This document shows, piece by piece, positions 18,236 through 30,787 of a stretch of 41,998 nucleotides of DNA (positions are counted from its first letter, which is position 1; the number at the start of each line of letters is the position of its first letter). Below the pieces are notes generated by a model. That model was given only the letters and a program-made list of their open reading frames with translations. It was not told where the DNA came from and did not search any database. The translations under genes were made by a program, and so were the position numbers. Source of the DNA: GN02-872 sp963518665 (GTDB lineage Bacteria > Patescibacteriota > Gracilibacteria > BD1-5 > UBA6164); the NCBI GenBank assembly GCA_963518665.1, contig CAUQKR010000007.1, forward strand, positions 1 through 41,998. The letters are read 5' to 3'.

Positions 18236-20782
18236 ATGTCTGAAAATAATGAACTAAATTTAAATGAAAATTTAGATGAAAATACTGAAGGACAAATGTC
18301 TATAGAAGGGACAGACAGAGTTGTTTATTCTGGTGATCAAGATAGAAGTATAAAATCTGAAATGGAGGATTGTTATATTGATTATGCCATGAGTGTTATT
18401 GTTTCTAGAGCTTTACCAGATATAAGAGACTGATTAAAACCAGTTCATAGAAGAATTTTGTATTCTATGTATGAACAAGGTTTGAAGTCAAATGCAAAAT
18501 TCAGAAAATCTGCAAAGGTAGTCTGAGATGTACTTGCAAACTATCATCCACACTGAGATTCTTCTGTTTATGATGCTATGGTTCGTTTGGCTCAAAGTTT
18601 TTCACTTAGATATCCTTTGGTTCAAGGTCAATGAAACTTTGGTTCTATGGACTGAGATTGAGCTGCTGCTTATAGATATACTGAAGCAAAAATGGCAAAA
18701 TTGGCAGAATATTTACTTTCAGATATAGAAAAAGAAACTGTTGATTTTAGACCAAACTTTGATAATACAAAAGAAGAGCCTAGTGTTTTACCAACTAGGT
18801 TTCCAAATTTGCTTTTAAATGGTGTTATGTGAATTGCTGTTTGAATGGCTACAAATATTCCACCACACAATTTGGGAGAACTTATTGATGCAATAGATTA
18901 TTTACTTTTATCTGAAAATGTAGAGGAAATAACTATTTCTGATTTGATGAATTACATAAAATGACCAGATTTTCCAACTGGTTGAATAATTTATGATAAT
19001 GATGCAATTTTGAATGCTTATTCTACAGGTAGAGGTTCAATAATTTTAAGATGAGTTGCAAATATAGAAGAAACAAAAAAATGAAGAAGTATAATTCATA
19101 TTTCTGAAATTCCTTATTGACTAAATAAATCAGCTTTTGTAGAAAAAATTGCTGATTTGGTTAGAGATAAAAAAATTGTTTGAATTTCTGAACTTAGAGA
19201 TGAATCAAAAGATGATGTTAGAATTATCATCGAGCTAAAAAAAGATGCATTTCCTAAAAAAATTTTGAATCAACTTTATAAACTTACTCCACTTCAAACA
19301 AGTTTTAGTTTCAATATGGTTTGACTTGATGAAAGATGAACTCAACCAAGACTTCATAATTTAAAAGATTTACTTTTATCTTTTATAGACCATAGAAAAG
19401 AAGTTGTAGAAAGAAGAACAAGATATGATTTAAAAGTTGCAGAAGCTAGACTTCATATTTTAGAATGATTGAAAATTGCTCTTGATAATATTGATGAAGT
19501 TATCAGAGTTATTAGAAACAGTTATGATGATGCTGAAGAACAATTGATGAATGCTTTTTCTTTGACTAGAATTCAAGCTGAAGCAATTGTAGAAATGAGA
19601 CTTAGAAGACTGCAAGGACTTGAAAAAGAAAAATTAGAAAATGAAATTTCTGAAAAAAATATTTTAATTGCTGATTTGAAAGATATTTTAGCAAAACCAG
19701 AAAGAATAGTCTCTATTGTTTCTACAGAATTAAAAGAAGTAAAAGATATTTTCTGAGATGATAGAAAAACAAAAGTAAATCCAGGAAAAATAGGAGAATT
19801 TAATCCAAAAGATACAATTCCAAATGAAGATGTTTTTGTTGTTTATTCTAGAAATAGTTATATAAAAAGAATAAAATCTGATAGTTTTAGAACTCAAAAA
19901 AGATGATGAAAATGAGTTACAACTTGAGCTAAAGAAGATGATGAAATCAAACTAATAGTTTCTACAAAAAACCATAATGATTTGCTTTTCTTTACTACAA
20001 AATGAAGAGTATTTACACTTCCAGCTTACGAGATTCCAGAAACTAACAGAACTGCAAAAGGTCAGCCAGTTATAAACCTGATTTGACTTCAAAAAGATGA
20101 AGAGGTTGCAGCAATTCTTGATATAAATGAAGAAAAAGGAAAATTTTTATTCTTTGTTACAAATCTTTGAACAGTTAAAAAATTAGAACTTTCAGAACTA
20201 AAAAATATCCGTTCAAATTGATTAAAAGTTCTTTGAGTAAAAGAAGATGATGAGTTAACTTGGGTAAAAACTACAAATGGGGAAGATAATATTTTTATTG
20301 CAACAAAAGACTGAAAAGCAATAAGATTTGATGAAAATGATGTAAGACCAATGTGAAGAACTGCATTTTGAGTAAGATGAATAAAATTGAAAGAAGGGGA
20401 TAATGTGATAGAAGTAGCTGTTATGTCTGAAAATGATAAATATATTTTGACAGTTACAGAAAACTGATACTGAAAACTATCTGAACTAGAAGAATATAAA
20501 GACCAAAATAGATGAGGTTCTTGATCAAAAGCTATGGCAATCACTACAAAAACTTGAAAAATGATTTGAGCTTCGGTTTTGAGTGAGGAAGATAGGGAAA
20601 CAAGTGATATAATTCTTATTTCAAAAGCTGGACAAACAATCAGAATAAATCTAAAATGAATTAGAAATACAGCAAAAGTGACTCAATGAGTTATTTTGAC
20701 AAAACTAAAAGATGAATCTGATAAACTTGTTTGAGCTTCAATTGTAAAAGAATGAGAAATAGAAGAAACAAAATCTGAATAA
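18236..20782 (+). CDS. gyrA: DNA gyrase subunit A
   Basis: Type IIA topoisomerase subunit that cuts and rejoins DNA, 848 aa. The breakage-reunion domain has LPDIRDGLKPVHRRILY, the quinolone region YHPHGDSSVYDAMVRLAQ and the active tyrosine Y148 in YRYTEAK. A GyrA-type beta-pinwheel C-terminal domain follows with its first blade carrying the GyrA box as QKRGGKG (canonical QRRGGKG), which separates GyrA from ParC. Ser at both quinolone positions (GDSSVYD) suggests no classical resistance substitution at the first. An N-terminal acidic extension of about 35 residues precedes the conserved start. No gyrB nearby. Confidence 0.96.
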
Positions 20783-20817
20783 TAAAAAAATAGAACAAAA
20801 ATTTTTGTTCTATTTTT
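20783..20817. terminator. Bidirectional terminator behind gyrA
   Basis: AATAGAACAAAAA pairs with TTTTTGTTCTATT, flanked by A and T runs; it lies between convergent genes. Confidence 0.92.
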
Positions 20818-23800
20818 TTATTTTAGAGAATCTTCAAAAGCAGATTGTTTAAATCAAAGCATATCTCAAGCCCTAGGAATAAATTTTTCAATAAATTTTT
20901 GTTCTAGAGAAGTGTCTCAGTAAGAATTTACTTCAGCTTCTTTTCCTCAGATTGATTGTCTTCAGTTTTTGTTTTCTATTTCTTCTAAAAACGCATTTAA
21001 TTGAATATTTTGATTTACTGGTTTCTCTCCAACTGAAACTAAAATTGCATTAAGCATCATTTTTGTTTCATGTTCATTTAAATAATCTCAATCTTCAATT
21101 CTAAGAGTTGGGAATTTATTTTGCAGAGATTTTATTATATTTCCTCTCAAATCCCAAAGTTTTGTTAATCATAATCTATTAAAAATCTCAAAAGTTTTTA
21201 TAATATTTTCTTGTAGTTTTGGATTTTGCTCGATTAGACCTTGTTCTTCTTTTGAAAATCTTCAAGTTACTCAATTTTGTAATTTAAAAATTCAAGTTTC
21301 TTTATTTATTTCAGCTCAATTTTGTAATTTAAAAATTTTATTATTTAAAGCTTCATTTTTCAAAATAGCTTCTCTGTTTATAACTTGTCATTTTTCATTT
21401 TTTAGCTCTATTTTATTTTTTATAGCATAATCAGAAAAGCTTAATTTATTACTATCTTTGCTTGTTACAAAATTTATATATTCTTCCTTATTATTTTTAG
21501 CATGTCCTGCTTGAGTAGCTGTATTGTTAAAGCTTTCTCTTGCTATAAGATTTTCTATAAGATCTTTTTTTTCCTTATCTGAAAGATTGATGTATCAATT
21601 TACTACTTTTTCTATTACTTGATTTCTTATTGCTTTTTTTTCTTCTTGACTTAAAGACTCAGTTTTTCAAGTTTTTTTACTTTTATCTTCTATGGCTTTG
21701 TCTAAAGCTTTATTAACTTCTTCATTTATTTTTTTATCAAGTTCATTTTTTTTCTCTTGATCACCAACAAGTTCAGTTGCTTTTTTATCTGCTCCTTTAG
21801 CTTTTTGAGAATTTAATCCTTCTATTATTCAGTTAAATCTACTCAAATCTTCTTTTATTTTAAGAAGTTTTCTTTTTGTCTCTAGATTTTCTTTTAGTGA
21901 ATTTAATTCATTTTCATTTGGAAGCTTTCAATTTTCTTTGAAAAATAAGATTTTTAAAGGAACAGAATTAATATTTTCTTCATTTGTTTCTTCTAGTAAA
22001 TTTACAAGAATTTCTATTTTTTCATTTGTTACTTCTCATTCTGGAAATAAATTTTTTAACTTTGCTATATCCTTCCTAAAATTTTCTACATTATTATTTG
22101 TTTCTTTATTTTCTTTATTTTTTAATTCTTCTACAACTTTTCAAGTATTTGTTTCTTTTTCTTTTAGTTCTCTAGAAACAGTAGCTGCTTCTTCTACTCA
22201 AGTAACATCTTCATTGAAACTATTTAATATTTTTTGAAATAAAATTTTTTCATCTTTACTTAAATCTGATTTTTCATCTTTATAAACATCTATATTTTTG
22301 TATATCAATAATTTAAATTTTTCATATTCTGAATAGTTCATCAAAACATTATTTGTTAAATCTTTTTCAGTTTTTTGGTTTTCTTTTATTAAAATATTTA
22401 CGAGTTTTAGACTTCAAGATAAATTATTTCAAAGGTTGTAAAAATCTGTTATTCTTCTTCAAGCTTTTGTAAAGTCAACTGCTTTTACTAAAGCAGTCAT
22501 AAAATTAGGATCATAAGCTACCTCAGCTGAAATATAACTTAATTCTTTCTTTAATTTTTCATAAGCACTTCATCATTCTTTTAATGAATCAGAATTTTTA
22601 TCAGCTCAAGCTGTTATTTCTTTTATTTTTTTTATAGCTTCTTCTGATGACTTTATTCTTCAATTTTCTTTTTCTATGATTTCATCAAAATCTGCTTTTA
22701 CTTTTTGATTTGCAGTTTCATAAATTTTTTTCAATTTAGGATCAATATTAAGTATATCATTAATATCCATATGGGTAAATCATTTTTGAAGAACATTTTT
22801 TATAAACCAAGATTGATTTTCATTTTCATAAGTTTTCTCTGAAATAAACCTTTCTATGATATCTCAAATAATTCATTTTTGTATACTATCTTTGTTTATA
22901 TCAGCTCAAGTTAGTTTTACTAAATCTATTTCTATATTTTTATTTTCTAGAATTTTTTTAATAGTATCTAAATCATTTATTATGAAAACATTTATTGCTT
23001 CATTTTTACTTATATTTTCTATGTTTTTCATGACTTTTGCATCTATTTCTGAAGCTTTTAGATTTTTTAGTGCAGTTATTAAATCAGTACCATTTAATTC
23101 TTTTATATCTCATTTTAATAAATCTTCTTTTCTAGAGGATTCATAGCTCCTTAATCAATCTATAAATTTAGAAGTTTTTTCCTCATCTAAATTTTTTCAA
23201 AGTAATTGTTCATTATTTTTTTCAGTTTGATTTTTTATATCTGAATTTTTTCAGTATTGAATTACTTCTCAAATATATCATTTATTTGGTTCATATTTTA
23301 CTCAATAGGTATATCATTCTTTTATTTTTCATTCATCAGTTGCATTTCTGATTTTTTCTATAAGTTTTTTTTGAAAATTTAAAATTTCTGTTTCATTGTC
23401 TAGTCAAGCAAGAGTATTTTCTCAGCTTCTAACCCATTTCCCATCAAGTTCTTTAAAATTTCTATTTGTATATTCTAGAAGCGCTTGTGCTTCAGCAGTA
23501 GTTTTTATATCATCTATATTTTTTTCATAAAGACCTTTTCAGATTTTTGCTTCTGAGATTCATTGTAATTCATATTCTATATCATATCTTTCAAGTTTTA
23601 TTCAGTTTGTATCAGATTCTCTTGGATCTTTTTCTGGTCTTTCTAAAATTTCTTTAATTATATTATCAATATTTCCCAGTTTATTTTTTATATATTCATC
23701 TTTTGATTTTTCTGGTAATTTTTTTACTAATTCATCAATTTCATTTAATTGTTTTATTATATTTTGTATATGATTTTGTTGAATTATTTTTTCTTTTGGA

Positions 23801-24552
23801 TTTGCAGAAATATTTTTTTCGTTGAATAAATCCTTTAGTTTTTTAATATTTTCAGAATCATTTTCGTTTTTTTCTAATTCAATAACTTTATTTGGATTTT
23901 TTATATTTTCAAAAATAGTTTTTATTTGATCTTTGTCAGAATCTAAAACTATTCAATGTTTTACTATATTATCAACTTTTTTATTTAAAAAATCTATTTT
24001 TTCAGAATTTTCTTGAGTATTATATTTTTTATTTTTTTCAAAAATTTTTATTATATCGATTATATTTTCTATACTGTTAAGGTTTTCTTTTTTTCATTCT
24101 CTTAATAATTTTCCTCATAATTCTTTTAGATATCTGATTTGATCATTTTCATCTCATTTTACTTCTAAAAATTTTCATTCAGCTCTAAAAAGAGCTTTTA
24201 ATTTATCTCTCCAGTCAGCTTTTTCTTCGTATATATTTTCAGGATTTTTTACTTCTTCTGCTTGAGTTTCATTTTTAGATGGTTTTAAATCAGTTAAAGC
24301 AACTAAAAAATCTATTTGTCTTTCTAGTTTTTTCATTCATTCTAGATGAGATTTTAGTTCTTTTTCAGTTGGGCTCAAAATTGTTTTGTCAGAAAGTAGG
24401 TCAACTAAAGAATTTAATTCTTCATGAGAAAAAGACCCATCTTGTTTAAATGTGTCGATTTTTTGTTTTAATTCAATTTTTATTTTTTCTAATTGTTCAG
24501 GAGATTTTTTTTCTAGTTGTAGATTTTCTTGAAATTTTTGTACTTCTGACAT
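20818..24552 (-). CDS. Giant helix-rich protein of unknown function
   Basis: A continuous 1244-codon gene when UGA is Gly; I checked every codon for TAA/TAG and found none. The protein is dominated by Lys, Glu, Asn, Ile and Leu in long helical, coiled-coil-like stretches, with no signal peptide and no membrane segment. A few small islands stand out: an aromatic stretch EGYTYGVKYEPNKWYIGEV near residue 410, and a short repeat in which IFKLQNG occurs twice about 19 residues apart near residue 1090. It starts 4 nt after a 105-codon helical gene, so both belong to one transcript. No family recognised; large proteins of this style occur in predatory and symbiotic CPR, but no function can be assigned. 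Confidence 0.8.
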
Positions 24553-24556
24553 AATC

Positions 24557-24874
24557 TTATAATTGATTTAATAAATTTTCTAGTTCCTTTTCTTCTTCTT
24601 TCCTTTCATTTTTCTCTATTCTAATATTTTTTCAAATAGTAATTTTTCCTTTTGCAAATTTTATAGCTTGGACTTCTCACATAAAATCTTTAGTTTTTTC
24701 TTGTAAAAAATTTATAAGAGATTCTAAGTTCCCATTTTTTAAAAATTCTAAAATATTTAGTAAATCTTCATCGGAAAAATCCGAAATACTATTTTGTAGT
24801 AAGGAAGAAAGTTTCTCATTTTTTAATAAAGAAATTATATTTTTTATGTTATTTTCTATAGAAATTCTGTCCAT
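24557..24874 (-). CDS. Small helical protein, partner of the giant gene
   Basis: A 105-residue acidic protein. Residues 1-65 form an amphipathic helical part (SLLKNEKLSSLLQNS, DEDLLNILEFLKNG), followed after a UGA glycine by a short beta-like segment VQAIKFAKGKITI and a charged helix KNERKEEEKELENLLNQL. No family recognised. The 4-nt gap to the 1244-codon gene suggests translational coupling and a shared job. ATG at 24874, no Shine-Dalgarno. Confidence 0.7.
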
Positions 24875-24904
24875 ATTTATTATTTATAAAAATTATTTTT
24901 TATA

Positions 24905-24933
24905 ATTTTATCATATAAAAAAAATAAAATCAA
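24905..24933 (-). promoter_or_regulatory. Promoter of the small helical / giant protein pair
   Basis: Minus strand: TTGATT (24928-24933), 17-nt spacer, TAAAAT (24905-24910). It is divergent from the alaS promoter. Confidence 0.5.
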
Positions 24934-24943
24934 AAAATTAAAC

Positions 24944-24971
24944 TTGATTATTTACATTTTTTAGCTAAAAT
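24944..24971 (+). promoter_or_regulatory. alaS promoter
   Basis: TTGATT (24944-24949), 16-nt spacer, TAAAAT (24966-24971). Confidence 0.6.
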
Positions 24972-25007
24972 TTAGCTTAAATTTAAAATTTAATAAAAAT
25001 TTGAAAT

Positions 25008-26825
25008 ATGAAATATAATAGTGCAGATTTGAGAACTAAATATTTAGAATTTTTTAAAACAAAAAATCATGTAGTTATTCCTTCTGCTCCAGTTGTGCCA
25101 GATAACGATCCGACTGTTTTGTTTAATACAGCTTGAATGCAACCTTTGGTTCCTTATTTGCTAGGAGAAGTTCATCCACTTGGTACTAGACTTACAGATT
25201 CTCAAAAATGTATAAGAACTTGAGATATAGAAGAAGTCTGAGATGATTCTCATTTGACTTTTTTTGAAATGCTTTGAAACTGGTCACTTTGAGATTATTT
25301 TAAAGAAGATTCTATAAGATGGTCTTATGAATTTTTGACTTCAAAAGATTGGCTTGCTTTGGATCCTAGAAAAATAGCTGTTACAGTTTTTGAATGAGAT
25401 GAAGATGCTCCAAGAGATGATTTTTCAGCTTCTATTTGGGAGTCTTGTGGAATGCCAAAAGAAAGAATTTCTTATTTATGAAAAAAAGATAATTGGTGGG
25501 CTGCTTGAAACACTGGACCTTGTGGACCTGACTCAGAAATTTTTTATTGGGTTTGAAAAAGTGAATTTCCACCAGAATGAAGTAATGTTGGAAATGATGA
25601 AGATAATTGGATGGAAATCTGGAATAACGTTTTTATGGAATATAATAGACTTCCAGATGGAAAACTAGAAAAACTTCCAGCTCAAAATGTAGATACTTGA
25701 ATGTGACTTGAAAGAATAACAGCAACTTTGAACTGAGTAAAATCAGTTTATGAAACAGATATTTTTTCAGAAATAATAGATGAAATAACAAAAGTTTTAA
25801 ATGTAGAATATACTGAAGAAACAAAAAAATCTATCAGAGTTATAGCAGACCATAGCAGAACTGCTTCGGTTATAATTTCAGATTGAGTTGTCCCATCAAA
25901 TGTTGATCAAGGTTATGTTTTGAGAAGACTTATTAGAATAGCTGTTAGACATGCTCAAAAACTTGGGTTTAAATGAGAATTTTTAGCTCAAATAGCTGAA
26001 AAAGTAATAGAAAAATTATGAACTGCTTACCCTCATATGATAGAAAAAAAAGAGGAAATAAAAGTAGAAATTAGCAAAGAAGAAAAACAATTTAGCCAAA
26101 CTCTTGAAAAATGATTAAAAGAATTTGAAAAAATGTTGAAATGATTTGAAATTGCTTTTGAAAGAACTGGTAAAAAAATAGATGTTATTTCTGGAGATAG
26201 AGCTTTTAAACTTTATGATACTTATGGTTTTCCTTTAGAAATGACAAAAGATTTAGCAAGAGAACATGGTTTGTCAATTGATGAAGAATGATTTAAAAAA
26301 GCAAATGAAGAACATCAAGCAAAATCTAGAATTTGAGCTGAAAAAAAATTTAAATGATGACTTGCTGATACAGGTGAAGAAACTATAGCTTTGCATTCAG
26401 CTACACATTTACTGTTGGCTTGACTTAGAAAATATGTTTGAGAGCATGTTCATCAAAAAGGTTCAAATATAACTCCAGAAAGACTTAGATTTGATTTTAA
26501 TAATGATGAAAAATTGACTCCAGAAATTTTACAACAATTAGAAGATTATGTAAATGAAGCTATAACTGTTTGATTTGTTACAACTATGGAACAAATGCCA
26601 AAACAAAAAGCAAAAGATGATGGAGTTGAGGGAAGTTTTTGGGAAAAATATCCAGATATAGTAAAAGTTTATACTATGACTTGAAAAAATTGAGTTATTT
26701 ACAGTAGAGAGCTTTGCGGAGGACCTCATGTAGAGAATTCGGAAAATATGTGAAAATTTAAAATTAAAAAAGAAGAAAGTAGTTCTGCTTGAGTTAGAAG
26801 AATTAAAGCAATTTTAGAAAAATAA
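25008..26825 (+). CDS. alaS: Alanyl-tRNA synthetase, short form
   Basis: Class II synthetase for tRNA-Ala, 605 aa against about 875 in E. coli. The catalytic core (DLRTKYLEFF, NTAGMQPLVPYL, DDSHLTFFEMLGNWSLGDYF, GPCGPDSEI, NVDTGMGLERI) and tRNA-recognition part are complete. The editing domain has its zinc site HSATHLL plus CGGPHV and ends with SSAGVRRIKAI. The C-terminal oligomerisation/C-Ala domain is absent: TAA follows directly. There is no frameshift; the ending lies before an ordinary intergenic region, so the short form seems genuine. Confidence 0.95.
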
Positions 26826-26899
26826 AAAAAAATTTTTAAAAAGTGTCCGAAAAGACTAAAAACTAAAAGATTTATTTTATAATTTACAAAGAAATAACA

Positions 26900-28102
26900 A
26901 TGGAAAAATTAGTATTTGTATTAAACTGTGGAAGCTCTTCTATAAAAGCTGCAGTTTTAGAACCAGTTACTGGAAAAGAATATTTAAGTTTATTAGCTGA
27001 AAAATTGGGACTTGAAGATGCTAGTATAAAATGGAAACAAAATTGAGAAAAACAAACTGCTCATTTACCAGCAAACTGCAACCATAAACAGGCTTTAGAT
27101 TTCATTATTACTGAAATTCTAAAGAAAGATGAAGAACTTTTCAATTCTATATCTGCTATCGGTCATAGAGTTGTTCATGGTTGAGAAAAATTTACATCTT
27201 CTGTAGTTGTAACTCCTGAAGTTATTTCAGAGTTAAAATCTATCATCGATTTTGCTCCATTACACAATCCAGCACATATTGCATGAATAGAAGCAGCTAT
27301 TGAAGAATTACCTCATTTAGCTGAAAAAAATGTTTTAGTTTTTGATACAGCTTTTCATCAAACAATCGAAGAAAAAGCATTCTTGTATGCTATTCCTTAT
27401 TCTTTTTATAAAGAACACTGAATTAGAAGATATGGTTTCCACGGAACAAGCCACTATTTTATCTCTACAGAATTAGCAAAATATTTAAATAAAGATGTTT
27501 CAGAAGTAAACTTAATTAACTGTCATCTTTGAAATGGAGCTTCTGTTTGTGCTATAAAAAATGGTAAATCTGTTGAAACAAGTATGTGATTTACACCACT
27601 TGAAGGTTTAGTTATGTGAACTAGATCATGAGATTTAGATCCTGCAATAATCAGATTTTTAAATAAAAAATTTAATTACACATTTGAAGAAGTTGATGAT
27701 ATTTTAAATAAAAAATCAGGACTTTTAGGTTTAACAGAAGTAACTTCAGATTGTAGATTTGCAGAAGATAACTATGAAAAAGAAGTAAATGCTACTAGAG
27801 CTATTGATGTATTTTGTCATAGATTAGCAAAATATATTTGAGCTTATATGGCTGTTATGGATGTAGATCATTTAGATGCTATAACTTTTACAGGATGAAT
27901 TGGTGAAAATTCAGCTTTGATTAGAGAAAAAACTATAAATTCTCTAAGACTTATGGGGTACAAAATAGATACTGAAAAAAATCTAGAAAATAGATTTGGT
28001 AAAATGTGACCTATAAATGCTGAAAATACTCCACTTGTTATGGTTATTCCAACAAATGAAGAAGTAGTTATTGCTAGAGATACTTTAAACTTAGTAAAAT
28101 AA
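26900..28102 (+). CDS. ackA: Acetate kinase
   Basis: Converts acetyl phosphate and ADP to acetate and ATP; 400 aa, the normal length. Motifs: VLNCGSSSIK (7-16), GHRVVHGGEKF, LAPLHNP-like [63 protein letters not shown] and FTGGIGENS. Many of these glycines are UGA. pta is not adjacent. It is the only substrate-level ATP-forming enzyme visible here, fitting a fermentative or host-dependent life. A TATAAT lies at 26878-26883, close to the ATG, without a clear -35. Confidence 0.96.
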
Positions 28103-28106
28103 TTAT

Positions 28107-28136
28107 TAAAAAACAGCTTTTATAAAGCTGTTTTTA
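28107..28136 (+). terminator. ackA terminator
   Basis: AAAAACAGCTTT pairs with AAAGCTGTTTTT around TATA, followed by a T run. Confidence 0.88.
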
Positions 28137-28149
28137 TTTTTATAAAAAC

Positions 28150-28177
28150 TTGAATAATTAGAAAAATTTTTTATAAT
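28150..28177 (+). promoter_or_regulatory. hisS-yvcK promoter
   Basis: TTGAAT (28150-28155), 16-nt spacer, TATAAT (28172-28177). Confidence 0.75.
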
Positions 28178-28213
28178 TATTACAAAAAATTTAACTTAAT
28201 AAAAAAAATAAAT

Positions 28214-29488
28214 ATGATATCAAATTTACCTCAAAAGGGAACTTATGATTGGTTTCCAGAAGAATTTAAAAAAAGAAAATATATTTTTGATACTTGGAGA
28301 AAAGTATGTAAAAGTTTTGGTTTCGAAGAATATCTTTGACCTTTAGTTGAAGATATAGCTATTTGGGAAGCAAAATCTGGTGAAGATGTGGGTTGAAGTG
28401 AATTGACAAGACTTACAGACAGAGCTTGAAATATTTCAAATCTAGCTTTGAGACCAGAAATGACTCCAACAGTTACAAGAATGGTTTCAAGAGTTTGGAA
28501 AGAAGTTGAAAAACCAGTAAAATGGTTTTCTATAGCAAATTTTTATAGAAATGAAAAACCTCAAAAATGAAGAAATAGAGAATTTTGGCAATTGAATTGT
28601 GATATTTTTGGACAAAATGGAATAGAAAGTGATATTGAACTTTTGAGTCTTTGACTTGAGCTTATGCTTGCTTTTAATCCACCAAAATGAAGTTTCACTT
28701 TAAACTTAAATCATAGAAAATTACTTGATGTATTTTTTAGTAAAATTTCTGAAAACGTAGATAAAGTTTTACTTTTTAGACTTCTTGATAAATATAAAAA
28801 GCTTGAAAAAAATGTTTTTGAAGAATCTCTAAAAAATCTTTGAATGACAGAAGAAAATATTTCTTTTACAGTAAAATTTTTACAATCTGAAAGTTTAAAA
28901 GATTTAGAAGAGAATTTCCCATTTTTACTTGAAAATGAAGAATTTAAATATTTTAAAAATATTTTTGAAAGCTTAGAAAAATTGGGTTATAGTGAATATC
29001 TAAAATTTTCTTGAGCTTTAATTAGATGATTTGATTATTATGACTGAGTAATTTTTGAAATGTTTGATAATAATAAAGATAATCCAAGAGCACTTTTTGG
29101 TGGGTGAAGATATAATTGACTTTCTTCAATTTTTTGAGTAAAAGAAGAAATTCCTGCAGTTTGAATGGCTCCAGGAGATGAGACAATGAAAATTTTTCTA
29201 GAAGGTTGGTGACTTTTTGAAAATATGAAAGATGAAGCTGAGACTATTTATTTTCCACTTTTGGAAGAAAAATTATTTTTAGATTCTCAGGCTTTAGCAA
29301 ACAAATTAAGAAAATCTGGAAAAAATGTTTTATTTTCATTAAATATAAAAAAACTTCAAAAGGCTTTTAAATATGCAGAAAAAAATAATATAGAAAATGT
29401 TATAATTTTCTGAGAAAATGAATTAAATTCTGGAGAATATATTTTAAAAAATTTAAAAACTTCAGAAGAAAAAATTTTCAAAATATAA
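28214..29488 (+). CDS. hisS: Histidyl-tRNA synthetase
   Basis: Class II synthetase for tRNA-His, 424 aa. Motif 2 region FSIANFYRNEKPQKGRNREFWQLNCDIFG, the histidine-specific motifs LIRGFDYYDGVIFEM and ALFGGGRYNGL, motif 3 AVGMAPGDE, and a Rossmann-like anticodon domain (residues about 335-424). LRPEMTPTV matches motif LRPE.T. Several of the catalytic glycines are UGA. yvcK begins 16 nt later with no promoter, so the two are co-transcribed. Confidence 0.95.
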
Positions 29489-29504
29489 AAATAATAAAAA
29501 AATT

Positions 29505-30515
29505 ATGATAAAAGAAAAATTAAATATTTCAGTCATAGGTTGAGGAAGTGGAACTTTTAATGTTTTGTATTGACTAAAAAATATAAAAACTGACCTTGAA
29601 ACAAATCTTGCAGCAATTATTGCAATGACAGATTCTGGTTGAACAACAGGTTATATCAGAGATAAATATTGAATTTTACCTCCAGGAGATATAAGAAGAT
29701 GAATTGCAGCTTTAGCTGAAGATACTTGATTTGTAAGAAAACTTTTTGAATATAAATTTAAAGATGAAGAGTGAGTTATTGGATGAAATAAAATATGAAA
29801 TATTTTACTTACAGCTTTAAATGATGTTTCTGGTTGATTTGAAGCTTGACTTGATGAAGCTTGCAGAATGTTTAGAGTAAAATGAAAAGTTATTCCAGTA
29901 ACTTTGGAAGATGTTCATTTATGAGTAAGATTTGAAGATGGAACTGAAGTTATTTGAGAAAAAAATATTGATGTAAGTAGTAAAAATAATGAAGAAAAAA
30001 AACACAATGTAAATCAAAATATTGTTGATGCATTTTTAGTTGGGGGAGAATGAAAAATAAATCCTAGAGCTTATGATACAATCATTTGAAGTGATGTTGT
30101 AATAATTTGACCTGGAGATTTTTATACTTCGATTGTTCCAAATTTACTTTCTCCAGGTATGAAAGAAGCTCTTGCAAAAACTGATGCAAAAATAATTTAT
30201 GTTTGTAATATAATGTCTGATTTGGGGGAAACAACTCATTATGAACTTCCAGATTTTATAGAAAATATTGAAAAATATGCCTGAAAAGTTATAGATTATA
30301 TTTTGGTAAATAATTGAACAATTTCTGAAGAACTTGTAGAAAAATACAAAAAAGAGTGAAAAAAGCCAGTAAAAAGAAAAGAATATCATGATTTTTCAGG
30401 AAAAAGCTATAAAATAATAGAAAGAGATTTCTTGGATGAAAGTGATTTTGTTAGACATAATCCTCAAAAATTAGCAAATGTTTTTTTAGATATAATAAAT
30501 TGATGGATAAAATAA
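29505..30515 (+). CDS. yvcK: YvcK/CofD-family protein
   Basis: Uridylyl/sugar-nucleotide-binding protein of the YvcK (gluconeogenesis factor) branch, related to CofD phospholactate transferase; 336 aa. Motifs: SVIGGGSGTFNVLYGLK at the start, MTDSGGTTGYIRDKYGILPPGDIRR, IGNILLTALNDVSGGFEAG, VIIGPGDFYTSIVPNLLSPGM and VCNIMSDLGETTHYE. In B. subtilis YvcK affects carbon metabolism and cell-wall precursor supply through UDP-GlcNAc binding. The change of the usual V.DDGGSSGR to MTDSGGTTGY is a noticeable variant. Second gene of the hisS operon. Confidence 0.9.
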
Positions 30516-30556
30516 AAATTTTTTGTTACATATTTGCTGTAAAATTAAAACAAAAA

Positions 30557-30592
30557 AGAACTAGAAAATTATAAATTTTCTAGTTCTTTTTC
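30557..30592. terminator. Bidirectional terminator (yvcK / small ORF)
   Basis: AAGAACTAGAAAATT pairs with AATTTTCTAGTTCTT and T/A runs follow on both strands. It overlaps the 3' end of the convergent small ORF. Confidence 0.85.
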
Positions 30593-30760
30593 TAGTTCCT
30601 CTATTTCTTCTAGCTCTTTTTCTATTTCTCCAGATTTTTCATATTCTTCTAGTTTCTCTTTTGCTATTCTTCTTTTTTCCTCCATTTCTCTTTGATATTT
30701 TCTGATTTGAGCTTGAGTCATTCTAGGTTTTGAACCAGTTGGTGCAAATTCTGAAGGCAT
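30569..30760 (-). CDS. Small charged coiled-coil protein
   Basis: A 63-residue protein: SEFAPTGSKPRMTQAQIRKYQREMEEKRRIAKEK region split between a short Pro/Gly-containing N-terminus and a continuous Glu/Lys/Arg helix to the C-terminus. No family recognised. Its 3' end forms one arm of the shared terminator, which compresses the last codons to Glu-Leu repeats. It lies downstream of tRNA-Gln on the same strand, so it may be the last part of the recR-tRNA transcript. No UGA codon; its two glycines are GGN. Confidence 0.55.
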   Translation of the reverse strand: MPSEFAPTGSKPRMTQAQIRKYQREMEEKRRIAKEKLEEYEKSGEIEKELEEIEELEKELENL

Positions 30761-30787
30761 AATTTTATTTTAGAAAATATTTTAAAA

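Noticed and set aside
20089..20544. 151-codon ORF on the minus strand inside gyrA, and similar long antisense ORFs at 41217-41513 (+), 8005-8298 (-) and 21938-22237 (+)
   Set aside because: They are opposite-strand shadows of clearly identified genes or of the giant gene, without start signals.
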